64,000 nt of DNA from Halichondria panicea (lineage: Eukaryota > Porifera > Demospongiae > Suberitida > Halichondriidae). A program made the translations under genes and the position numbers. The stretch is taken from the NCBI RefSeq assembly GCF_963675165.1, contig NC_087386.1, positions 2,668,169 to 2,732,168 of the forward strand. The letters are read 5' to 3'. Positions within the stretch are counted from its first letter, which is position 1. The number at the start of each line of letters is the position of its first letter. Of the stretch, positions 49,995-58,744 are shown one piece after another. Below the pieces are notes generated by a model. That model ran no database searches. It worked only from the letters and a program-made list of their open reading frames with translations, and had not been told where the DNA came from.

Positions 49995-50412
49995 CTATAC
50001 ACTGCTACTGTACAGCTTAGCAATCATGTCTGTGAACTGCCTCTCTCCATGTTGCTTCCAGGTGACGTACACAAATGTTGCCTTTCCCTTGGTGTCGTCT
50101 ATCACTGTGTAGCCAGCACTATTCACAGTTAAGTTTAATGTGGTATAGTTCATGTACTGCTTCCCAACTTCAGGCATAGTTATCAACGTGCCTGTTACAT
50201 CGAAAAGTATCGGGGTCTCATCTTTGAGATTATATACAGTTCTCTACAAGGCAGAAATAGGTCAGTGTGGAAGCAAGTGCAGTAGCTGCTTTGCTGTCTC
50301 CCAGTAGCATTTGCTTGATCTGGCCACCATCAAGAGCTACATTCCAGCATGTGTCTAGCGGAGTAAGAGTGATTTTGTTCCAGTTAGCAGCCAGGAGGAC
50401 TTGCATGCACCA
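49995..50412 (-). pseudogene. Nucleoside hydrolase fragment, copy B
   Basis: This matches the last 140 or so codons of the hydrolase at 35105-36112. A short insertion (ATATAC at about 50231) breaks the frame. Homology stops at about 50412, just before the codons for MCPW of copy A, so the signal peptide and Asp cluster are missing. Confidence 0.85.
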
Positions 50413-51003
50413 TCTCAAGACCAAGCTGAATAATGAGAGGGTGTGTCTAGTCTTTCCCCCAAGACTGTGGAACCATAGATTGAATGGATTGGAAACGGAA
50501 GTAGCGTCACGTGACATTTTACATTGAATTTGCAGCATGGGTATACCAAGATAGTCCAGAGGGTCTACCAATGGATACTACTCAGTCCTACATGCTGTAT
50601 AGCAAACCTTTTTTTAAACCTCAAGTGACCTAATTGAACAGCTCAGCAGAACTTCAAAGGATAATCGCATTCATGATACTATGCCACACAATTCAATATC
50701 ATGCAACATTCACAAGTTGATAGCACGCTCCCTCCCAGATTGTTGTTGTAAAATTTACAACAATTTGACCGGTAAAGGGTTATGTGGCCATTATAAAGTT
50801 TGTGAGGTTGCTTGTGTGATGGAAATGATGTGGTCTATGTTGTGCTCGTGGTTTGTACATGCATGTCATTTGAGAAGATGAGATGAGGAGGTGAACAATG
50901 TTTTAACACACAATGACACACACCATAATTCATAATTATGTCCCCAAGCACCAACAAAAAACTTGGTGTTTGAGAGGAACAACAAGCTTGCCTAAGGGTG
51001 GTA

Positions 51004-51382
51004 CCGTATATCTTCTAATTTATCGGACAGCAAAAAATAATTATTTTGGAAATTGTCCGGGTATAATTGGAACAGATTTTTATAGAGTATGCGAAGTGTC
51101 CGGAATAATTAGAACAAGCAAGCAGCTGCATGCGAGCTAGCTAAGTTTAATAGAACAGGGTACGACTGAATAGTTCACTAGCTATCTAAAACTAGCTAAT
51201 CAAAGCTATCTAACTGCAGTACTGTAAGTCTAATACTTGCGGTCTATGAACAATAACTCAACTTTTCAAGGTATTGTCCGGATATTTAGAACAAATGTAA
51301 TATTAAAGTACTGGAGTGTCCGTTGTATTAGAACAACGAAAATTGCCCAAAAGAGTCTCCGATAAATTAGAAGATATTACGG
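51004..51382. mobile_element. TA-flanked MITE, inverted relative of 28295-28689
   Basis: It starts CCGTATATCTTCTAATTTAT after TA and ends TTAGAAGATATTACGG before TA. The interior is the reverse complement of the xylose isomerase intron element, with modest divergence. Confidence 0.8.
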
Positions 51383-51867
51383 TATACGTAAGAGTGCAAG
51401 TGGCAGACAATTCACCTGGTTTTGACCCTGACGTAATGACAAAAATCAGAGACATTTTCTAAAAATAGAACTGCCCATATTCATTTAGCCAATCGGATTG
51501 CAGTATTTATGACCGGAACTAGAGCATTTTAGGAGTATAAAAAGTCGCTATAACTCAGTAACTCGCTGTGTCTTCTTCGAGGGGGATCTTTTGCACACAC
51601 TACCTGTGCCAGCTCTACCGTCTCAGCCCAGCTCTATCGTCTCACTCTACCTTTACCTCTCAACAAAGCAGGTTCGTTTTTTTCGTATAAAGAGCAGTAG
51701 GAAAGCCTCAGTATCGACTGTTTGCGCATCCGCATGGCAAGCCGTGTGGTTCAAAAATAGAAAGCACAAAACGTACTGTTATTATGCCTAAAAACCTACG
51801 TGTTTTGGCTAAAAACGTACGTGTTTCATTTTACGCAATTTGCTTTTTGTGGAAGTCTCTCTGTCAC

Positions 51868-51902
51868 TAGCCTCGATTCTAGGCGGCCTTGAATCGAGGC
51901 TA
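51868..51902. mobile_element. 35-bp palindromic TAGCCTCGA element with 9-bp target duplication
   Basis: The unit begins TAGCCTCGATTC and ends GAATCGAGGCTA, with 11 bases between. CTCTGTCAC is found directly on each side (51859-51867 and 51903-51911). It has the same termini as the 1.09-kb element at 45154. Confidence 0.8.
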
Positions 51903-51915
51903 CTCTGTCACTTGC

Positions 51916-52450
51916 TAGACTCGCCAGCCAGCCCTTCCTCGGGGTAAGGGACTGGTGGATTGCCTATCTGAGAGTTGTGCCGGTGGAATTTTAATGAGTT
52001 GCATGACATCATGTATGTGGTTTGTAATATCTGATATGCGTGGGTTGCAAATAGCTTACAAATAAGCTCCCCTTGCTTAGTTTGTGGCAGAGAAACCAAG
52101 AAACATTGAGACTGGTGGTAGAAGGCTACTGTCAAGCCCTTTCCATCCCCAGACTGGAAAGATTTTCTCCATTGTAAGACAAGTGGTGCAAATCATACAT
52201 ACTCAATTGCAGCTTGATTGATAAGCTCTGCTTGGTCGCTTAATCTTGCACTAGCACAGTCTTGCCCATCCGTTATTATCATGCATTCTACCACAAAGAA
52301 ATTAACTAAGCAATACTGTGGGCGTAAGAATGTCACATGACATTGATACTGCACTCTGATTGGTCATTACCAGATTCAGGTAACTGCACAACTCTCAGAT
52401 AGGCAATCCACCAGCCCCTTACCCCGAGGAAGGGCTGGCTGGCGAGTCTA
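51916..52450. mobile_element. TAGACTCGCC-ended MITE with perfect 9-bp target duplication
   Basis: The inverted ends of about 60 bp start TAGACTCGCCAGCCAGCCC. GTCACTTGC flanks both sides (51907-51915 and 52451-52459). The body of 535 bp has no transposase. Duplication length suggests Mutator-like mobilisation. Confidence 0.88.
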
Positions 52451-52479
52451 GTCACTTGCTAGGTGTTTCAGATATAACC

Positions 52480-52536
52480 TAGCCTCGAGACCAGATTAAA
52501 ATATATTTTATTCAGCCTGGATTCGAGGCCATACTA
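52480..52536. mobile_element. 57-bp TAGCCTCGA-family palindrome
   Basis: It begins TAGCCTCGAGACCAG and its right side contains CTGGATTCGAGGC. GATATAACC occurs on both sides (52471-52479 and 52537-52545). Confidence 0.65.
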
Positions 52537-52780
52537 GATATAACCTGACACGTACGTTTATAATGAAACACGTACGTTTATAATAAAATACCTTACGTTG
52601 CAGGAAGACGTAGCGGTATAATGAAACACGTATGATTATAGAAAACACGTATGTTTAATAGGCAAAACATGTACGTTTTTAGGCATAATAACAGTACGTT
52701 TTGTGCTTTCTATTTTTGAACCACACGGCTTGCCATACATCTGCTCAATCACCCAAATTTGGGTGATCAAGATATCTCAC

Positions 52781-53982
52781 CATAGATTGAAAAGGAAGGG
52801 GATTGGAAACGACCAGGCCTCCCTGTGTAAATGGGTGTTTTGATTTTGCGATCGTGATTATTTTTATTATGCCTCGGTGCGCATGCGCAAGCGAGGTATA
52901 CGGTTGTGTGTCTGTGTGTGTGTGTGTGTAGACCGCTACAGCTGCTCAAGGATGAATCAAGTGCAAGTAAGAGTTTCTATAGGCTTCTAGTCATGTTTAC
53001 TTGGATTTTAATTCGTGGATTTGCAAAATAATGCTTCGTTCTCGAGTTATGCCTAGTTTTGCTTACTTGGAATGCTATTGCAGCCTTTTCAGAAGAGTCC
53101 GTAGCAAAACTTGTTCACCGAGTGTTACAACTCTACTTAGTAGTTAGCTCTGCACTAGAACGCTAGCTATTGGTAGCTGCAAGAGTGAGCAGAGAGCTGC
53201 AAGGCTCTGCTGACTTGCAGCCATTAATTTTAGACTTGAACTTTTGGCATCGATCGTTTTTAACAACAATCATGGTCGATCATTACCCACTATTCGGTTG
53301 ATTGCATGCAGCAAAATTCATCATAATCAATGTGTGTATAATAAAAGCTAGCTATTAGTAGTTTTATGTTATGTAGCTTTGGCACCTCCACCGAGGCATC
53401 AGCACCTGCGGTGCTTTCATTTTGACCGTACTCTGGTTGTATTTCAACTGTTTCTAGCTCTCCTATCCACTAGCGATCACCCAGAGGCTGGGAGGTTACT
53501 CTAGAGGGATCAGCAGGCATGTACGGCACCATGTGTTTTAATTGCGCAACGTGATGGGCATTGCGTGGAAGTGCTATATAGAATGGTTTCATGCCATGGA
53601 TAAGCTTTACTGTTCATAAACGTTTGCAGTATAGTCCTTCAAACTGCTTTAGTATACTTTTAGACACACCACGGGCCTTGACCTCTCACGGCTTCATAGT
53701 AAGGGCTATTCCTTCTTTTATAGCATTTATTTGTTTGGTGGTTGCGTTGCTTAGTCGACCTTTTAGAGCTATATTGTCTAGAATATTCAACATTAAATGT
53801 GATCAATTTCACCATTTCTATGTACAGCACATTGTATGGCAGCCAAGACAGGTAATGAGCATGCTGAGTATAAAATAATGCTGAGTATAAAATAATCCCT
53901 TTGTAGTTTTAGCCACGCCCTATAACGCGGAGTGTTTCACGCAAAAATCTTCGTTTCCAATCCCCTTCCTTTTCAATCTATG
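52781..53982. mobile_element. CATAGATTGA-ended element, 32-bp terminal inverted repeats
   Basis: The first and last 32 bases are exact inverted repeats except at the innermost base or so, starting CATAGATTGAAAAGGAAGGG. Flanks ATCTCAC and ATCTTAC are similar, which suggests an eroded target duplication. A half-end of the same type occurs at about 50464. The body holds no recognised protein; the frame at 53591-53878 has no family features. Confidence 0.75.
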
Positions 53983-54174
53983 ATCTTACTAGTAAATTAG
54001 TCAATACAATTACCGTAATTGATGTAATTACAGCGCCAGAAAAAATTATCTGAGTCGTCTTTTAGAACACAAAAAATTGCGTTCAGCCCAGCTGGCGCCT
54101 AAATTATGGTGGCGCTTATTTTTACAGCTAGTATAGAAGAAAATGGGCGTGGTCTAGCTCAGTTTTACTTGCTA

Positions 54175-54366
54175 CCGTATTCACCTGAATTACCGAGACA
54201 CTTCGGACTTACGTAATTTTTTTCACTCTATATTAAGGAACATGCCACACCCCTAAGTAGAGCCTCTACTAGAGGTTAAAGTATGTGAACTTTAACCTTC
54301 AGAAATTATTTGGTGTACTCTTTTTATTCGAGGGTACTCTTTTTAGTTCAGGTATGGAAAATATGG
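54175..54366. mobile_element. Probable TA-flanked MITE
   Basis: CCGTATTCACCTGAA at the left and the reverse complement of CCATATTTTCCATACCTGAA at the right are imperfect inverted ends flanked by TA. Weaker than the other MITEs. Confidence 0.4.
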
Positions 54367-54964
54367 TACTAGGTCATAATAATATGGAAGAGTATAGGTA
54401 CTCAGGCCAGCCTCAAACAAATTATTTGTGTACCTTAAACTGATAAGAGCACCCCCAAGTCTTTCTTTTTGATAGTCTACACTACAAAGTGTACCCCTGA
54501 ATATTTATTTTCTATACCAGTTGACAAAAAGAGTACCCCCAGATACAAATACCGTATGTACTCTAATTTTGGCACTGATATTGCGCCATACCTAACTGTG
54601 TTTGTGTAAACGGCCCAAGGTCTCTATGGGGTTTTGAGACCTGAAGGCAGCGAGGGTGCTACTAAGGGCCTGAGGGTCTCAAAACTCCATAGTGACTGTT
54701 GGACGAGGCCTATAACTGGTTTAGAATAGTGCTGAGCAAGCTAGGCTATATTAACACAAAGAAGACTGAAACCGAGAGTTTCTACAAGCCTCAAGCAATG
54801 TTAAAAAACTTTCTTGATGCACGGGCTAATAGCGTTGCTATAGTTAGCTAGTTTCAATTTTTCACAATGACATGCGTTTTTACGGAACGGGGCCTCTCAG
54901 CATGTAAATCTGTACACGTTAAATATAAGTTTACACTGCATGGTACATCTTCTCTACAGCTCTG

Positions 54965-56452
54965 ATGAGTGCCTCTGGCTCTGGATACCCTCCTCTAAAA
55001 CGGAGCAAAACAACATCCACAACATTGCCTGTAGTGTTGCCATCCTCAAGCACTGTGTCAAATGTGGTTTCTGTGTCAGAGTTTAATTTATTCACGGTAG
55101 CTGATACGTCTGAACAAAGAGGAATAGACACACCAATATACACTCTAGAAGAAATTGCTACGTACCTTAGTGTTGGCTATCAAAAAAACGTTACAAGTGA
55201 AGAACTGGCTTCCAAGTGCATTAAATCTTTTCTCGGAGACATGGATATAGAAGCCGAAGCCTTTCCCGGTATTGAAACTGAAGCTAACCGTGAAATGAGA
55301 CACTTAACACATGTGTGTGTGTCCACGACCTCAAGGCCGGACGTGATAGTGTATTCAAAAAAAAAAGATATAACCATAACATTCGTCGAAGTACAATCTT
55401 CGCCAATGAAAGACACAGAACGAAAAGCAACCTTTGTTGCAAAAGACTTTTTAAGGATGTTAAGATATGTAGATTCATCCATAACCACACTATCTGTGTT
55501 TTGTTTTCCCAAGCGTAAAGTCCAGCAATGTATAATTGAAATTGAAGTAAAGTGGGATAACTTCTACATTTTCACGAATTTAAAACGTTTTCCGAACTTG
55601 GAAGATGGTTTGAAAAGGCTAAAAGAAGTCGCTCTAAAACAATGTGACCACCCAGCACTTGAAAGGCCAGAGGAAAATATGATGACATTATCCCCCACCG
55701 ATTTAAATGCTTTTGGAGTTGGTTATGAGCAAATGTCTTCTGCTACACACATAGTTGTGACAAACAAACAAAATGTTATCAAACTTTTATATTGCGATTC
55801 TGAAGCCAGTTGTATTAAGGATTTGATCCATAATGTAGAATTCAAAGCTCTTTCAATGCAGAGATTCACGTTAAATGTTGACCCTGAACCCGAAGGCTAT
55901 GTTTATACGTATTTTCCGTACGGTTCTTTAAAACGAATTGATGCAAAAAAATGTTTAAAAGAACTACTTGCAAAAATAGCTGACGAATTACTGAAATTGC
56001 GCCGGATGAATATTTCTCATAATGACGTGAGATTGGAAAACATATGTTTTGATGAACAATTTAAGCCATGCTTAATCGATTTTGATCGTTGTTGCACTTT
56101 ACACAAATCGAGAGACAAATATTTCTCAGGAAATGGACTAAGTGGTTGTATGTACAATCTTTTTAACCCTGTATTCTCTCGTGTTCAATTGAAAGAGCCT
56201 GACGTTACCACCGATTTTATGCAGCTGGGCTGGATGGCTGCATTTATTTTGGATGATAATGTCGAAGCAAAAGATTATCATACTAGAGCATGGGAATTAA
56301 CTGCGGAGAAAGGTTGTGTACTAGTATCAGAAGAAATCAAACGAAATAAGTTTATACAGGAGTTAATAGTAAATAAAAAATTCGATCGAGACCTCCTAAG
56401 GACCTGTCTACCCGATGATATAAAAACTGTGAAAGACGTTATAAAGAGCTAG
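54965..56452 (+). CDS. PD-(D/E)XK nuclease-like plus protein-kinase-like fusion (Crinkler-type architecture)
   Basis: 495 residues in one exon. The N-terminal half resembles a restriction-endonuclease fold: acidic helix (EAEAFPGIETEANREMRH), then RPDVIVY with Asp126, then ITFVEVQSSP with Glu142 and Gln144, the PD...ExQ form of the active site. The C-terminal half resembles a divergent protein kinase: NVIKLLY (Lys273), then ISHNDVRLENICF (Asp354, Asn359) in the catalytic loop and LIDFDRCC (Asp374) in place of DFG. This nuclease-kinase pairing is the known layout of Crinkler-RHS-type proteins of oomycetes, fungi and some animals. It is intronless and AT-rich, in a repeat-filled stretch with no related neighbour. 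Whether it is an effector, a defence protein or transposon-derived cannot be told here. Confidence 0.75.
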   Translation: MSASGSGYPPLKRSKTTSTTLPVVLPSSSTVSNVVSVSEFNLFTVADTSEQRGIDTPIYTLEEIATYLSVGYQKNVTSEELASKCIKSFLGDMDIEAEAFPGIETEANREMRHLTHVCVSTTSRPDVIVYSKKKDITITFVEVQSSPMKDTERKATFVAKDFLRMLRYVDSSITTLSVFCFPKRKVQQCIIEIEVKWDNFYIFTNLKRFPNLEDGLKRLKEVALKQCDHPALERPEENMMTLSPTDLNAFGVGYEQMSSATHIVVTNKQNVIKLLYCDSEASCIKDLIHNVEFKALSMQRFTLNVDPEPEGYVYTYFPYGSLKRIDAKKCLKELLAKIADELLKLRRMNISHNDVRLENICFDEQFKPCLIDFDRCCTLHKSRDKYFSGNGLSGCMYNLFNPVFSRVQLKEPDVTTDFMQLGWMAAFILDDNVEAKDYHTRAWELTAEKGCVLVSEEIKRNKFIQELIVNKKFDRDLLRTCLPDDIKTVKDVIKS

Positions 56453-57260
56453 ACTCTGAATCTACTTGTCCTTATGTCAATATTTATTATTGTATTTTTA
56501 TTACATGCAATTATTATTATACAAGTGCAAAAAACATTTTGTGAAAAAATGGGGAAGAGTAGGGTTGGAAGAGCATGTGCACTGAAGTAACAAAAAGTTC
56601 GAAAACAAGATTGTGGGTTGGTATTGTTAGCAAAGCTTGCAATGTGACTTAGCTAGATAGAGCATGTTCTCAGTTTAACAGATAAGAAAGATATCACGGA
56701 CTGACTAAGCACATGGTCACAGTGACCTAAATACATGCAGTGCACTTGCAACAGAAAATTGCCAAACAGCAAAACCACCAGATATGAATTTCATTACCAA
56801 TAATAATTCTAAGCTCAGCTTGTACTTTTGTTACAATAGCAGAATCTCATTGAACAACTGCTTATTCCTAAAGGTGTACAGGTATGAGCAAATTGAATGT
56901 ACAAGCTGGGCCCGGGGGAATTTAAAAGCCCAAAAAGGTGCTCAGTCATACACCTCCATGTGATTATATAGATATAATCTCAGGGCACTCCTATTAGTAT
57001 CACTCATAGATACGTACAGAATGGCTACTTTGATATAGCATTCTTGAAAAGCCTTGAACATAGAAATACATTTCAAGAATGCTTGACTGACTGCATGTAC
57101 AGTGTACAAATGTCATGCATGTTAAATCGTTCTTGGGGGGGAGGGGGCATGCCTAGAGAGGTTCAATGGGTGTGTTTGCTGAAAAGTGGTTGTCATTTCA
57201 GTTGGCTCTATGCTTTCTACCTGTAATAAAGTCAAAGTACTCTTGGAAAAGTTCAGAGTA
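56453..57260. other. Intergenic, no gene seen
   Basis: AT-rich sequence after the nuclease-kinase gene. TTTATTATTG and similar A/T runs near 56480 may hold its polyadenylation signal, though no canonical AATAAA stands out. Confidence 0.3.
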
Positions 57261-57269
57261 TATAACTCC

Positions 57270-58057
57270 TAGCCTCGATCCCAGGCCGATCTGTCTCCAA
57301 TTGAACCCTAGGTCGCCTTACTAGGCCTGGTATTGATTGTATTTGGGCGTGATCTGGGCGTGGTTTTTAATAAATTGACTCTGGTACAACAAAAAATGAA
57401 TCCTCCAACAGTGGTCTTCAACAACAGCCTCTGGGGCAGTATACAGCAGGAAATACTTCCCAGAAGACACTTCTTTGGCAGTGGCAACCAAATCTTTGTC
57501 GATTCCTTTATTGCTACTGAGGATGGCAGCAGAACACCTCTATTGTTTAGACTCTTGCCTGGTCAATCATGAGTCTCATGATGAGAGATACAAGGGGAGA
57601 GACAATTAACAAGAATAACACTTTTGTCAACAGGAGGAGCCTTGGTCCTACCTAGCTTGTAGTCCATTAAAAAGGGTAGCAACTGATATAGCAGAGAGAC
57701 TTGCCATACCCCGTTGGGAACCAGATAAACACGTCCCTTCCCTCAAACAGGAGCTTGAGAGCCTGGGCCTGTTCTGCCATGAGAGTGAGGCCATCTTGCT
57801 TCAAACAAGACAACGCGTTGCATGCCATAGCTAGCTCTATAAATTGAGAACATGACACGGAGCTACATTACTGTAAGTTTTACCGGAGTAAAATGCCTCT
57901 ACGTACACCTTTAGTATTACAGAAAAAAAGCAGGAAACAAAATGTGAAGAATCTCTGCTTTAGTTTCCGGTTCCTGCCACACCCAGATACAATCAATACC
58001 AGGCGGTATTTTTCAACTTCGTTCTATTAAAAAAAAATCGGCCTGGGACCGAGGCTA
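57270..58057. mobile_element. TAGCCTCGA-family element carrying a helicase fragment
   Basis: The ends TAGCCTCGATCCCAGGCCG and the reverse complement of TAGCCTCGGTCCCAGGCCG are inverted, and a second inner match, CTGGTATTGATTGTAT, follows. Flanks TATAACTCC and AGTAACTCC agree at 7 of 9 positions. The 788-bp interior encodes part of a RecQ-like helicase on the minus strand. Confidence 0.8.
57400..57858 (-). pseudogene. RecQ-like DNA helicase fragment
   Basis: A frame at 57858-57667 reads LTLMAEQAQALKLLFEGRDV then FIWFPTGYGKSLCY, a Walker A motif as in RecQ-type helicases. Further along the minus strand, in other frames, IDKDLVATAKEVSSGKY and FLLYTAPEAVVEDHCWRI (about 57515-57405) match the next helicase region. 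Small deletions and stops separate the parts, and the rest of the helicase is absent. This is a captured or decayed piece. Confidence 0.7.
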
Positions 58058-58396
58058 AGTAACTCCAAAAAACTGATAATGATATTCATAATAATTTATC
58101 TGATTGTGGTTTTGCTGTTTGGAAATTTTCTGTGCAAGTGCACTGCAATCCACTGTAACACAAAGAAAGTTCTAGAAAGTTCCAGACCAGAGGAGGTACG
58201 ACATGCAGGAGCAATTAGATGTAATTGGAAATTAATTGGCAATTTTTGCTGAGTCAGCAAATACGTTCAGATACAGAAAACTCAGCGTTTGTAGAGTCCT
58301 ATGGCTAATAAAAACAACAGACAGCAATTGCAAGATCACTTCTATGTAGCTAGCCTGTTAGTTCTCAGGTATAAGGTCATTGCATTGAGCATCAAC

Positions 58397-58456
58397 GTAG
58401 CCTCGAATCCAGGCTGATTAAAATACGTATTTTAATCCGCCTGGATTCGAGGCTAC
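58397..58456. mobile_element. About 60-bp TAGCCTCGA-family palindrome
   Basis: It begins TAGCCTCGAATCCAGGCTG and ends CGCCTGGATTCGAGGCTA, with AAAATACGTATTTT at the centre. No clear flanking duplication. Confidence 0.6.
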
Positions 58457-58744
58457 TAGGAGGTCGATCTTGGTATCATTTTGAAGCTTAAAGGACGCCC
58501 TATCAGATTCAACAATAAAAACTGATTCGAAAATGCCCGCGTTAAGGTCCCTTTGCATTGGCACTGTCACATATCGTGCCGGTGTACCGGTCCATGACAC
58601 ACACACACGCACGCACAGACGAAATTGCAACGTTCATCACTAGGAAGGGACTCGCTTCGCTCGCCCCAATTATGAGGTAGTAAATAATTTACTGCAGATC
58701 TATATTGAAACCAACAAATTGCAACAATGAAAGGTGAATATGAA

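Larger units (their letters stand above)
51734..52736. repeat. Long inverted repeat enclosing younger elements
   Basis: The arms ATGGCAAGCCGTGTGGTTC (51734) and GAACCACACGGCTTGCCAT (52718-52736) match for about 60 bp inward. Inside lie repeated ACGTACGTTT-type words, two small TAGCCTCGA elements and the 535-bp TAGACTCGCC element. No coding frame was recognised. Confidence 0.7.

Noticed and set aside
50681-50881. A 66-codon Cys-rich frame after the nucleoside hydrolase fragment
   Set aside because: Short, unsupported by splicing signals or similarity; not reported as a gene.
53591-53878. A 95-codon plus-strand frame with a hydrophobic middle
   Set aside because: It lies inside a CATAGAT-ended element, has no family features, and composition is ordinary for this AT-rich stretch.
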